Shown here one piece after another: positions 42,665 through 50,518 of a stretch of 64,000 nt of DNA. A program made the translations under genes and the position numbers. Under the pieces are notes generated by a model. That model ran no database searches. It saw only the letters and a list, made by a program, of their open reading frames with translations, and was not told the DNA's origin. The stretch is from positions 1 through 64,000 of the forward strand of contig DAINRU010000008.1 of assembly GCA_036741695.1 (NCBI GenBank), given 5' to 3'. This stretch comes from JAFANK01 sp036741695. Lineage in GTDB: Bacteria > Vulcanimicrobiota > Vulcanimicrobiia > Eremiobacterales > Eremiobacteraceae. Each line of letters begins with the position of its first letter. Position 1 is the stretch's first letter.

Positions 42665-43054
42665 ATGGCAAACCTGTTGCTGGTGATGGGCGTCATCGAG
42701 ACGCTCGTGGGTGTTGGACTGCTCGCGGCACCATCGCTGCTCGCTTCCATCTTGTTGAGTTCTCCACTCGAAGGCGCGGTCTGCGTGCTTGTCGCCCGGG
42801 TCGGCGGTGCTGCGCTGCTCTCCCTCGGTGTGGCCTGTCTGCTGGCACGTGGCGACGCGGATGCTCGCGGTGCGACCGGCGTGATCGCCGCGATGCTGGT
42901 CTACAATATTGCCGCGACGGCGCTCCTGGCGTATGCGAGCTTGGGCCTCGGACTGGAGAGCTTGCTCTTATGGCCCGTGATCGTGGTGCACGGAGCGCTT
43001 GCCGTGTGGTGCGTCGTCTGTTTGCGTGGTGTGCGCACGCCGGGCGCCGCGTAA
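42665..43054 (+). CDS. Small membrane protein with four predicted helices
   Basis: The 129-residue product starts at ATG 42665 after GAAGGGGCG. Four hydrophobic segments (about 3-25, 38-60, 70-92, 97-120) span almost all of it, rich in Ala, Gly, Leu and Val. No charged catalytic residues or motif are present. It resembles generic DUF-type four-helix membrane proteins. Function unknown. Confidence 0.65.
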   Translation: MANLLLVMGVIETLVGVGLLAAPSLLASILLSSPLEGAVCVLVARVGGAALLSLGVACLLARGDADARGATGVIAAMLVYNIAATALLAYASLGLGLESLLLWPVIVVHGALAVWCVVCLRGVRTPGAA

Positions 43055-43173
43055 GAGGGAAACAGCCCCGAGGGCGCGTCAACACCCCGTGCGCTCAGGC
43101 GTAACTGCGCCTCAAATGGGCGCTCTTCACAAAAAAATCATACCATTTTCGCGCCCTCCAGTAGACTGGAGAT

Positions 43174-43302
43174 GTGAAGAAAAACGATCGAGACCCGATC
43201 GAGCCGGCGCTTCCTGCCACGGTTCGATTCGTCACGTTCCTCGGAGCCCTCATCGTCATCGTATGGCTTTTGATGTTTTGGCTGCTCGTGAACCGCTGGT
43301 AG
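43174..43302 (+). CDS. Cytochrome c oxidase subunit IIa-like small protein
   Basis: The 42-residue product starts at GTG 43174 with GGAG close upstream. After a short polar head (KKNDRDPIEPALPATVRF) it is one membrane helix (VTFLGALIVIVWLLMFWLLV) ending NRW. A one-helix subunit encoded immediately before subunit II is the layout of ba3-type oxidases (subunit IIa). The downstream gene starts 9 bases later. The call rests on topology and context. Confidence 0.65.
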   Translation: MKKNDRDPIEPALPATVRFVTFLGALIVIVWLLMFWLLVNRW

Positions 43303-43311
43303 GCGAGCCAT

Positions 43312-43773
43312 ATGCATCGATCTGAACGGATCTGGCTCATCTTCGGGGTCGTCACCCTCGTCGTCTTCTTGGGCATCCTCGCCGTGGCCGCTATCCACGA
43401 CGACATCGTGCCGCCGAGCCACATGCAGACCATCGATCCGACGAGGGTCGCACAGACGCCCCCATTCGACAAGCCCGGCGTCCGCAAGGTCGGTCCCAAC
43501 CAGTATGAAGCGTACATCGTCGCGCACATCTTCTCGTTCAATCCGTCGACCATCACGGTCCCGGTCGGCGCCGACGTGACGTTCTACGTCACGAGCCCAG
43601 ATGTGGTGCATGGCTTTTTTATCACCAACACGACGGTCAACATGATGGTCATACCTGGCTGGGTCAGCGATGAATCGCACGTCTTCCGAGCCCCGGGCAC
43701 ATACCTGCTCTTGTGCAACGAGTACTGCGGCAGCGGCCATCACTTCATGTACGGCACGATCGAGGTCAAATGA
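43312..43773 (+). CDS. ba3-type cytochrome c oxidase subunit II (CuA)
   Basis: The 153-residue product has one N-terminal membrane helix (about 7-28) and a cupredoxin domain carrying CuA ligands: first His in DVVHGFFITNT, then CNEYCGSGHHFM (Cys, Cys, His, Met). It accepts electrons from a periplasmic donor and passes them to subunit I. Single-helix subunit II is characteristic of the B-family (ba3) oxidases. It lies between the small subunit and subunit I genes. Its stop overlaps the subunit I start. Confidence 0.93.
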   Translation: MHRSERIWLIFGVVTLVVFLGILAVAAIHDDIVPPSHMQTIDPTRVAQTPPFDKPGVRKVGPNQYEAYIVAHIFSFNPSTITVPVGADVTFYVTSPDVVHGFFITNTTVNMMVIPGWVSDESHVFRAPGTYLLLCNEYCGSGHHFMYGTIEVK

Positions 43774-45401
43774 TGGAACAAGCGCAGGTCCGTCGCGAGA
43801 ACCGGCTCATCATCGCCCACATGTATTTCGCCACGATCGCGCTCATGGTGGGTGCCAGCTTCGGCCTGTTGCAGACGCTCTCGCGCGCGCGTTGGGCGGC
43901 CGCGCCGCCGTGGTTTGACTACTACCGCATGCTCACCGCGCACGGCGTCCTCAACGCTTTGGTCTTCACGACGTTCTTCATCTGCGGGTTGATGACGCTT
44001 TCGACCTATCGGGCGATTCCGCGGGAGCGGTCGGTCGCCGTAGGGTGGCTGGCGTTTTGGGTCATGGCCATCGGCACGGTCATGGCTGCGGTCACGATCT
44101 TGAGCGGCAACGCCACCGTGCTATATACGTTTTACGCCCCGCTCAAGGCGAGCCCATGGTTCTACATCGGCGCGACCTTGCTCGTCGTCGGCACGTGGAT
44201 CGTCCTTCTCGACATTCTCATGAACGCCGTCTGGTTCTGGCGCAACAACCCGGGCAAGCACCTGCCCCTCGTGGTCCATGGATCCTTGACCACGTTCGTC
44301 ATGTGGTTCATCGCCACGATCGGCGTCGCCCTGGAGATGCTGATATTCCTTATCCCCTGGTCGCTTGGGCTCGTGCCGACCGTGAACGTTATGTTCACCC
44401 GCATCCTGTTCTGGTATTTCGGCCACCCGCTCGTGTACTTCTGGATCATGGGCGCGTACCTCATCTGGTACAATATCGTGCCGAGATTCTATGGCGGGAA
44501 GGTCTTCAGCGACGCGCTGACCAGGCTCACCTTCATCCTCTTGCTGCTGCTCTCGACCCCGGTTGGCATCCATCATGAGTTCATGGAGCCGGGTATCTCG
44601 GCGGGGTGGAAGTGGCTCCACACCATGACGACGTATGGCGTCATCATCCCATCCATTCTGACAGCCTTCGCTGTCTTCGCATCATTTGAGCTCGCTGCGC
44701 AGCGGGCGGGCGTGCGAGGTTTCTTCGCAACGATCGCCTGGCTGCCGTGGAAGAGCCCAGCCTTCACGGGTCCGGCACTTGGCATGATCCTCTTCATCTT
44801 CGGTGGCCTCGGCGGCGTCGTCAACGCGTCGTACGCCATGGACACGCTCATACACAACACCATGTGGATCGTCGGCCACTTCCATGTCACGGTCGGCGGC
44901 CCGGTGGCGCTCTCGTTCCTCGGAGCGGCGTACTGGATCATACCGCGGCTCACCGGACGCAAGCTTTGGGCGCCTGGGCTAGCGCTCGCCCAGACGTACA
45001 CGTGGTTTGTCGGCATGATGATCATGTCGACCGCGATGCATTGGGCGGGCATCCTCGGCTCGCCCCGGCGCACGGACGATGTCAGCTACTTCGGGTCGGC
45101 CGCCGCCACCGCGTGGATGCCGCTGATGCACTGGGCGGCGATCGGCGGGAGCATTCTCTTCCTCAGCGTGCTCATGTTCGGCGCCGTGGCGATCGGCACG
45201 CTCTTCACGCCCAAGACCGAGAGCGACCCTATCGCCTTTGCGCCGGTCGAGGAAGAGGCTATGGGGGCTCCGATGACCCTGGACCGCATCGGCACCTGGG
45301 CTACGGTCGCGGTCGTCCTGGCGGTCTTGGCCTACTTCGGCCCGGTGCGCGAACTGATCGAAATGCACACCTACGGGGCAGCGGGCTTGCGTACGTGGTA
45401 A
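43770..45401 (+). CDS. ba3-type cytochrome c oxidase subunit I
   Basis: The 543-residue protein has about 13 helices and reduces oxygen at the haem-CuB site. Haem and copper ligands are visible: HGVLNALVFTTFF, GHPLVYFWIMGAYLIWYN (CuB His and Tyr region), TPVGIHHEFMEPG (HH pair) and VGHFHVTVGGPV. The HPLVYFW form and the lack of an HPEVYI motif point to the B-family, which pumps protons with fewer channels and works at low oxygen. ATG 43770 or 43773 both overlap the subunit II stop. Confidence 0.94.
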   Translation: MMEQAQVRRENRLIIAHMYFATIALMVGASFGLLQTLSRARWAAAPPWFDYYRMLTAHGVLNALVFTTFFICGLMTLSTYRAIPRERSVAVGWLAFWVMAIGTVMAAVTILSGNATVLYTFYAPLKASPWFYIGATLLVVGTWIVLLDILMNAVWFWRNNPGKHLPLVVHGSLTTFVMWFIATIGVALEMLIFLIPWSLGLVPTVNVMFTRILFWYFGHPLVYFWIMGAYLIWYNIVPRFYGGKVFSDALTRLTFILLLLLSTPVGIHHEFMEPGISAGWKWLHTMTTYGVIIPSILTAFAVFASFELAAQRAGVRGFFATIAWLPWKSPAFTGPALGMILFIFGGLGGVVNASYAMDTLIHNTMWIVGHFHVTVGGPVALSFLGAAYWIIPRLTGRKLWAPGLALAQTYTWFVGMMIMSTAMHWAGILGSPRRTDDVSYFGSAAATAWMPLMHWAAIGGSILFLSVLMFGAVAIGTLFTPKTESDPIAFAPVEEEAMGAPMTLDRIGTWATVAVVLAVLAYFGPVRELIEMHTYGAAGLRTW

Positions 45402-45402
45402 C

Positions 45403-45424
45403 TAACGGACCCTAAGGTCCGTTA
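45403..45424 (+). repeat. Interspersed hairpin repeat, copy 11
   Basis: TAACGGACC (45403-45411), loop CTAA, GGTCCGTTA (45416-45424): a 9-bp perfect stem, the longest in the family. It starts right after the subunit I stop codon. No T tract follows. Confidence 0.8.
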
Positions 45425-45541
45425 CTCCAGGGTCTGGTCGCCGCTGCGACCAAAACCGTAGCGACAAATCCACAACTTCACAGCATCTTCAATTCGCTTG
45501 CATCGCCGTAGCCGATACTAATCGGCGGGAGGGTATCTACC

Positions 45542-45904
45542 ATGCATATAGCTTTTCGCAAGACGGTCTGGCTTGTCGCCATCGCCGTCACCGCACTTAT
45601 CGCGTCCGTGGCAACAGCCATGGCGCATCCCACGATCGACATCGTGGCATCGAATTGGAAATTCACCCCGGCCAAGATCTCCATCCCGGTGAACGAGCCG
45701 ACCACCCTTCGAGTGACCTCGTCGTCGGGCGTCCACGGCCTCCAATCTGACGAGCTGGGCATCGCCCAGACGACGATCACCCCCGACAAGTTCCAGCTCA
45801 TCACTTTCACGCCCAAGAAGGCGGGCACATACGTGGTTCACTGCTCCGTCGTCTGTGGCCCGGGCCACCCCGACATGACCTTGACCATTGAAGTGACGCC
45901 ATGA
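45542..45904 (+). CDS. Secreted cupredoxin with a CuA-type ligand set
   Basis: The 120-residue product has a signal peptide (about 1-29, cleavage after AMA). The cupredoxin fold carries His in SSGVHGLQSDELG and a C-terminal loop HCSVVCGPGHPDMTLTIEV, giving Cys-x3-Cys-x3-His-x2-Met. That is the binuclear CuA pattern of oxidase subunit II rather than a mononuclear blue-copper site. It is soluble, so it could shuttle electrons to the oxidase encoded 140 bases upstream. ATG 45542 sits 140 bases after subunit I; its stop overlaps the next start. Confidence 0.8.
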   Translation: MHIAFRKTVWLVAIAVTALIASVATAMAHPTIDIVASNWKFTPAKISIPVNEPTTLRVTSSSGVHGLQSDELGIAQTTITPDKFQLITFTPKKAGTYVVHCSVVCGPGHPDMTLTIEVTP

Positions 45905-47076
45905 GATTCCGCCGCGCGACGATCCTACTCGCCTCTGTTCTCGTGCTGGCGTGGATGATCGAAACAGTGCGGCCCACGTCTGCGATGCCCAACTTCGCGC
46001 AGGCCTACGGCATGGATTGCCAGGTCTGCCATTCCATCGTTCCCGCGCTCAACGCGTACGGGCGGTACGTCCAGCGGACCGGCTATGCGTCGCTCGACCC
46101 CAAGACGATCGAGCGTGCAGATCCGATCTGGGTCGGGGAGAATCCGGAATATGATTCATCGGCCGGACCCGACGTGCAGTGGGGCAACTTAGCGGTGCAC
46201 ATCGCTGGCGCGATAGGAAACGACTGGACGTTCCATGGGCAAGAGTGGTTGTCCCAAGATGGGGACGGCACGTTTACCGATACGCTCTGGCTCACGTACA
46301 ACAACCTCTTCCATCGCGACGGCCATTTGTTCGTCGGTAAAGTCGAAGCGCCGGCGCCTTCACCGTTCAGCCAGTTCTTCGATCTAGCCGGCTTCGCTCC
46401 ACCGGAGATCACGGTCGGCGAGCATACCTATGAATTCGACGCGAACCGCTGGGGAAGCAAGCTCGCGTACGTGCGTGATTGGTTCACTGCAGACCTGAGC
46501 TACCTTGGCCCGAATGGCGACGTCACGGGCTCCGGCGGCGCGGGCGACTGGGGACCCGCTACCGACAAGACTTTCCAATACCACCTCTGCGACTGCATCG
46601 GCTACAAGCCGCTGGAGTTCGGCGCCTACGGTGGCGTTGGGACGATCCAAACGTCGGACGGTGAGATCGATCACTACAACGGCGCTGCTGGGTATGTTGA
46701 AGTCGACTCGGTCAAAGGCATCCCGGGAGCGATGGGCATCTACCAGCACGCCTATGACAGTCATCCGGGAGCCGGATTGAACTCGGCGACCAGCACGGCG
46801 TTCACCGCTGAGGTCTGGGAACCGCTCTTCAAGAACCAGGTCATCGTCAGCTACCGCAACGAGTACACGAACGACGGCCTCGGCAACCAGTTCCACTACA
46901 ACTACCTCAACGGCGCGTGGTTTCTCTCGCATCATGTCAGCGATCGCAACGCAAACGGGTTCATCGTGAACGTCCAAGGCTCGATGAATCCGCTGTTCAA
47001 CCTGCCCAGTGGAGGCCCCACCTGGCAGGGCCAGCTGTGGTATGTGACGACCCTTGGAGGTGTCAAGGGACAGTAG
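45901..47076 (+). CDS. Secreted monohaem c-type protein with barrel-like body
   Basis: The 391-residue product has a signal peptide (about 1-28). One c-type haem site CQVCH (about 40-44, in AQAYGMDCQVCHSIVPALNAYGRY) follows. The rest (about 75-391) is rich in alternating aromatic and polar strands (WGNLAVHIAGAIGNDWTFHGQEWL, FLSHHVSDRNANGFIVNVQGSM) like outer-membrane barrels. The last residue is Gln, not the usual Phe. ATG overlaps the cupredoxin stop (ATGA), so both are translated together. A role as an outer-membrane electron entry or exit point is inference. Confidence 0.7.
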   Translation: MRFRRATILLASVLVLAWMIETVRPTSAMPNFAQAYGMDCQVCHSIVPALNAYGRYVQRTGYASLDPKTIERADPIWVGENPEYDSSAGPDVQWGNLAVHIAGAIGNDWTFHGQEWLSQDGDGTFTDTLWLTYNNLFHRDGHLFVGKVEAPAPSPFSQFFDLAGFAPPEITVGEHTYEFDANRWGSKLAYVRDWFTADLSYLGPNGDVTGSGGAGDWGPATDKTFQYHLCDCIGYKPLEFGAYGGVGTIQTSDGEIDHYNGAAGYVEVDSVKGIPGAMGIYQHAYDSHPGAGLNSATSTAFTAEVWEPLFKNQVIVSYRNEYTNDGLGNQFHYNYLNGAWFLSHHVSDRNANGFIVNVQGSMNPLFNLPSGGPTWQGQLWYVTTLGGVKGQ

Positions 47077-47106
47077 AAGCGACCCCCGGCCGCGAATGAA
47101 AAAAAC

Positions 47107-47868
47107 GTGGCCGAGGTCAAGCGAATCCTGATCGTCGACGACGAACCCAAGATCGTTGAAGTGCTAGAACGGTACTTGACGGACGAAGGGTTCGTCGTTG
47201 ACAAAGCCCACGATGGGATCAGCGCCGTGGAGAGCTTCAGAGCTGGACGGCCTGATCTCGTCATTTTAGACCTGAAGCTGCCGGGCATCTCAGGGCTGGA
47301 CGCTTTCCACGAGATGCGCGCGCACGCAGACACCCCGATCATCATGCTGACTTCGCGGTCCGACGAGGTCGATCGGGTCATCGGGCTCGAGCTCGGCGCC
47401 GACGACTACATCACAAAGCCGTTTAGTCCGCGCGAGGTCGTGGCCAGGGTCAAGACCGTGCTCCGGCGCCTCGCGCATGCCAACGCGCAGTCCGGGAACG
47501 GGCCCGTTGCGAGCTCCGCTCGCCCTGCGGACGCCGCGCGGTCGACGGGACGCATCGTGGTGGGTGCGCTCGAGATCGATCCACAGGATCACGAGGTGCG
47601 CATCGAGGGCCACGAGGTCGGGCTCACGCCGACCGAGTTTCGCATCCTTGAAGTGCTCGCCCAGCATCCGGGGCGGACCTTCACCCGCGCCCAGCTCCTC
47701 GACCACGCCAAAGCTGAGGATCTCGACGTCTTCGATCGAACGCTCGACCGTCATATCGCCAATCTCCGGCACAAGATAGAACCAGAACCTGGACATCCTC
47801 GCTACATCCTCACCGTCTTCGGTGTCGGGTACAAGATGGCCAAGGTGCCGGAGCCCTCAAGCACATGA
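47107..47868 (+). CDS. OmpR/PhoB-type response regulator
   Basis: The 253-residue protein has a receiver domain (IVDDEP, acceptor Asp in LVILDLKLPGISGLDAF, Lys in ITKPFSPREV) and a winged helix (VGLTPTEFRILEVLAQHPGRTFTRAQLLDHA ... HPRYILTVFGVGYKM). A Gly/Ser/Ala-rich linker of about 35 residues joins them. GTG 47107 lies 30 bases after the haem protein gene, so it may be in the same unit. The kinase follows with an ATGA overlap. Confidence 0.92.
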   Translation: MAEVKRILIVDDEPKIVEVLERYLTDEGFVVDKAHDGISAVESFRAGRPDLVILDLKLPGISGLDAFHEMRAHADTPIIMLTSRSDEVDRVIGLELGADDYITKPFSPREVVARVKTVLRRLAHANAQSGNGPVASSARPADAARSTGRIVVGALEIDPQDHEVRIEGHEVGLTPTEFRILEVLAQHPGRTFTRAQLLDHAKAEDLDVFDRTLDRHIANLRHKIEPEPGHPRYILTVFGVGYKMAKVPEPSST

Positions 47869-48617
47869 GGAGCGAGTCGCTCCCGCTGCGCGAGCTGATC
47901 CATGAGATGCGCAATGAGCTTGCGGTCGCGCGGGCCAACCTCGAGGGGCTCGTCGACGGAAAGCTCGCTCCCACGCGAGACCGTCTGCTCGGCATCATCC
48001 AAGCGTTGGCCCAACTCGAGGCGCTGGTCGACGATGTGAACGCTCAACAACCCGCCGTCGCCACGGTGCAGCGGTCGACCCAGTTCAACGTCTGCGAGCT
48101 CTTGGACCGGGAATTCCGCTCGATGGACGCCGTCGCGCGGATGCGCGATGTGACGGTTGAGATCGAGCGCTGTCAGGTGCCAACCGACGAATGCGTGCAT
48201 TTCTACGGCGATGCAGCGCGCATCGGCCAAATCGTCAAGAACGTACTCTTGAACGCCATCCGCTACGCGCCCCGAGGCGGTACCGTTTCTGTGGATTGCA
48301 GCCGGCATGCCGATCAGATGGAGGTCCGAATCGCGGACACAGGGCCTGGCATCCTCGAGGGAGAGCGCGAGAGGGTGTTCGAGCCGGGTTTCCGCGGCGC
48401 CGCGTCGGCGGGTACGCCGGGAACGGGGTATGGCCTCGCTGTGGTCAGGCGTCTCGTCGAAGAACACGGTGGCAGCATCACGGCCTCGTCGGCCTCGCCA
48501 CATGGCGCCGTCTTCACGGTGCGCCTGCCCGGCACGGTGCCCGACGACGCTCTGTGTGCCAATTGTCGCCTTGCGCGCGGCACGCGCGAACCAAACACAA
48601 CCACACCCCAACCCTAA
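47865..48617 (+). CDS. Short cytoplasmic histidine kinase with Cys-pair tail
   Basis: The 250-residue protein has no membrane span or separate sensor domain. The H-box is LIHEMRNELAVARANLEGL (His near 13), followed by a HATPase_c domain with GDAARIGQIVKNVLLNAIRYAP (N-box), ADTGPGI and GTPGTGYGLAVVRRLVEEHGGS. The last 25 residues contain DDALCANCRLARGT; that Cys pair could sense redox or metal. It is paired by overlap with the upstream response regulator. Confidence 0.85.
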   Translation: MRSESLPLRELIHEMRNELAVARANLEGLVDGKLAPTRDRLLGIIQALAQLEALVDDVNAQQPAVATVQRSTQFNVCELLDREFRSMDAVARMRDVTVEIERCQVPTDECVHFYGDAARIGQIVKNVLLNAIRYAPRGGTVSVDCSRHADQMEVRIADTGPGILEGERERVFEPGFRGAASAGTPGTGYGLAVVRRLVEEHGGSITASSASPHGAVFTVRLPGTVPDDALCANCRLARGTREPNTTTPQP

Positions 48618-48734
48618 GCAACTCCAGTCGTTGTTCAAATGTCGCATGTGCGGCCTGAAAAGGGCTGGCATTCACGCGCCATTCACAGGGCCGACGAACA
48701 CCAGGTTTAGCATGGTGATAGACAATGTAAGTAA

Positions 48735-48742
48735 TAGGAGGG
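48735..48742 (+). promoter_or_regulatory. Ribosome binding site of the BON gene
   Basis: TAGGAGGG at 48735-48742 is a full-strength Shine-Dalgarno, followed after 6 bases by ATG 48749. It stands out among the weak sites of neighbouring genes. Confidence 0.75.
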
Positions 48743-48748
48743 CTTCTC

Positions 48749-49399
48749 ATGAAATCGGACATTCAACTCCACAAAGATGTCATCGATGAGCTGGCCTTTG
48801 ACCCCCAAGTCGACGAGAGGAACATCGCGGTCGCGGTCAGCGACGGTATCGTGACCCTCACGGGTTCAGTACCGGGCTATGCGCAGAAGTTCGCGGTCGA
48901 GCGGATGATCAAACGGATCGGCGGTGTGCGCGGGATCGCAGAAGAACTCAAAGTCGAGCTCCCTCAGGCTCACATCCGCAGCGACGCCGACATCGCAGCC
49001 GCGGCACTCAATGCCCTGGCCTGGAACACGTTCGTCCCAGCCGATGCGATACAAGTGACCGTCGAAAGCGGTTACGTCACGCTCAACGGCAAGGTCGACT
49101 GGCAGTTCCAGCGCTCAGAGGCAGAAGCCGCCGTGCGCACGCTCTTGGGCGTGAAGGGAGTCAGCAACCTCATCATCCTGAGCACGTACGTCGCGCCGCG
49201 CGAAGTGAAAGAAAAGATCGAGCGCGAGTTCGAGCGCACTGCGGAAGCGGAAGCCAAACGGATCATCGTTGAGACATCGGGTGGCAAGGTCATCCTCAAA
49301 GGCGTTGTCCACACGTTCTTGGAGCGCGACGAGGCTGCTCGTGCGGCCTGGTCGGTTCCGGGCGTCACCAAAGTCGAGAATCTGATCGGCGTCTCGTAA
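48749..49399 (+). CDS. Three-BON-domain protein
   Basis: The 216-residue protein is built of three BON repeats (about 1-75, 77-145, 147-216): IAVAVSDGIVTLTGSVPGYAQKFAVERMIKRIGGVRGIAEEL, then IQVTVESGYVTLNGKVDWQFQRSEAEAAVRTLLGVKGVSNLI, then IIVETSGGKVILKGVVHTFLERDEAARAAWSVPGVTKVENLI. BON domains bind membranes or lipids in proteins such as OsmY. There is no signal peptide, so it may be cytoplasmic or exported by another route. It begins the BON-Hsp20-UspA stress run and has a strong ribosome site. Confidence 0.88.
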   Translation: MKSDIQLHKDVIDELAFDPQVDERNIAVAVSDGIVTLTGSVPGYAQKFAVERMIKRIGGVRGIAEELKVELPQAHIRSDADIAAAALNALAWNTFVPADAIQVTVESGYVTLNGKVDWQFQRSEAEAAVRTLLGVKGVSNLIILSTYVAPREVKEKIEREFERTAEAEAKRIIVETSGGKVILKGVVHTFLERDEAARAAWSVPGVTKVENLIGVS

Positions 49400-49428
49400 G
49401 ACGCCACAACGAAAAGGGGGCGTTTCAC

Positions 49429-49911
49429 ATGGCAAACACACTCGCACCTCAAAGAGAAGAGATCCGCCCGTTCTTCGATCGCTTCTTCGATATGACGGAT
49501 CCGCTGGCGGACCTCATGTCGACGCGCCGGACGATGAACACGCTGTTTGACGCCGTCCTGCGCCCGCTGCCGCTGAAAGACTTCAGCGTGCCGGCGATCG
49601 ACCTGTACAATAAGGCCGGAACATACATGCTCGACGTCGCACTGCCGGGCCTCGATAAGAAAGACATCACGATCGAGGTCGAGGGCAACTGCCTCACCAT
49701 CTCGGGCACGTACGCGGCAGAAAAAGAAGAGGACGAGAAGAACAAGCGCTACCACTATCGGGAAGTGCGCCGGGGCAGTTTCTCCCGCGCGGTCACCTTC
49801 CCCGAAGACATCGACCCTGACAAGGTAGTGGCAACCTTCGACCGCGGGATGCTGAAGATCGAGATACCCTCTCTGCGACCCGCCCCGAAGCAGAAAGTCG
49901 CTATCACGTAG
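49429..49911 (+). CDS. Small heat-shock protein Hsp20 (alpha-crystallin family)
   Basis: Hsp20 proteins are ATP-independent holdases for unfolded clients. The 160-residue product has a variable N-terminus and an alpha-crystallin domain (about 50-145) with IDLYNKAGTYMLDVALPGLDKKDITIEVEGNCLTISGTYAAEKEE and FSRAVTFPEDIDPDKVVATFDRGMLKIEIPS. AAAAGGGGGC precedes ATG 49429. It lies between BON and UspA genes, with a perfect terminator just after. Confidence 0.93.
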   Translation: MANTLAPQREEIRPFFDRFFDMTDPLADLMSTRRTMNTLFDAVLRPLPLKDFSVPAIDLYNKAGTYMLDVALPGLDKKDITIEVEGNCLTISGTYAAEKEEDEKNKRYHYREVRRGSFSRAVTFPEDIDPDKVVATFDRGMLKIEIPSLRPAPKQKVAIT

Positions 49912-49923
49912 GGCGCGATGGAG

Positions 49924-49954
49924 ACGAGCCGCAAGCGATCCGCTTGCGGCTCGT
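49924..49954 (+). terminator. Long hairpin after hsp20, possible terminator
   Basis: ACGAGCCGCAAGCG (49924-49937), loop ATC, CGCTTGCGGCTCGT (49941-49954): 14 perfect base pairs. The following TCATCT is not a strong T tract. It may terminate hsp20 or stabilise its mRNA. Confidence 0.65.
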
Positions 49955-49987
49955 TCATCTAAAAGGGCCAGTTCGTAGGAGGTTGAC

Positions 49988-50458
49988 ATGTTTCGTAACA
50001 TCATCGTTCCGGTCGACGGCTCCGAACCTTCGAATGCGGCGGTGACGTTCGCGCTCCGCATGGCGAATGAGGATCACGCCAGCGTGACGTTTGCACACGC
50101 GATCGAGGTGACCAAGATCATCGCCATGACCTCGGCGTCATCGATCGGCCCGAGCTACGCCGTCGACGCAGCGCGCGATGCCGGCAAGGAGATTCTCGAA
50201 GAAGCCAAGGCACAGGCAAAGGATGCGAGCATCGACGCCTCGACCGAGCTTGTCGAAGGCGATTGCGTGAGCTCCTTGCTCGCGTTGGCGCAAGCGAAGA
50301 AGGCCGACCTCATCGTGGTGGGAAGTCACGGCAGGAGCGGACTGAGCCGCGCGCTGTTGGGCAGCGTCGCGGAGGGAATCCTCCGTCGCTCGCCGATCCC
50401 AGTGCTCGTGACGCATGCACCGAAAAAAGCCCAGGGCGTGACCCTCGTGGCGATGTAA
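49988..50458 (+). CDS. Universal stress protein UspA family
   Basis: The 156-residue protein is a single Usp domain: NIIVPVDGSEPSNAAVTFALRMA at the start and the nucleotide-binding signature VVGSHGRSGLSRALLGSVAEGILRRSPIPVLVTH (about 112-145). Because it keeps G-x2-G-x9-G(S/T), ATP binding is likely. TAGGAGG precedes ATG 49988. It is the last gene of the BON-Hsp20-UspA run. Confidence 0.93.
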   Translation: MFRNIIVPVDGSEPSNAAVTFALRMANEDHASVTFAHAIEVTKIIAMTSASSIGPSYAVDAARDAGKEILEEAKAQAKDASIDASTELVEGDCVSSLLALAQAKKADLIVVGSHGRSGLSRALLGSVAEGILRRSPIPVLVTHAPKKAQGVTLVAM

Positions 50459-50490
50459 TGCGATCGTCGCATCACTCGAGGGCTGTCTGG

Positions 50491-50518
50491 AGCGGTCGGA
50501 ATTTCCGACCGCTTCTTA
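50491..50518. terminator. Two-way terminator between convergent genes
   Basis: AGCGGTCGG pairs with CCGACCGCT (50491-50513) around an A/T loop, followed by TCTT. It lies between uspA and the convergent secreted-protein gene. Confidence 0.7.

Noticed and set aside
41297..43054. tRNA-Pro as an integration site of a genomic island
   Set aside because: No integrase gene and no direct repeat of the tRNA 3' end were seen within the window.
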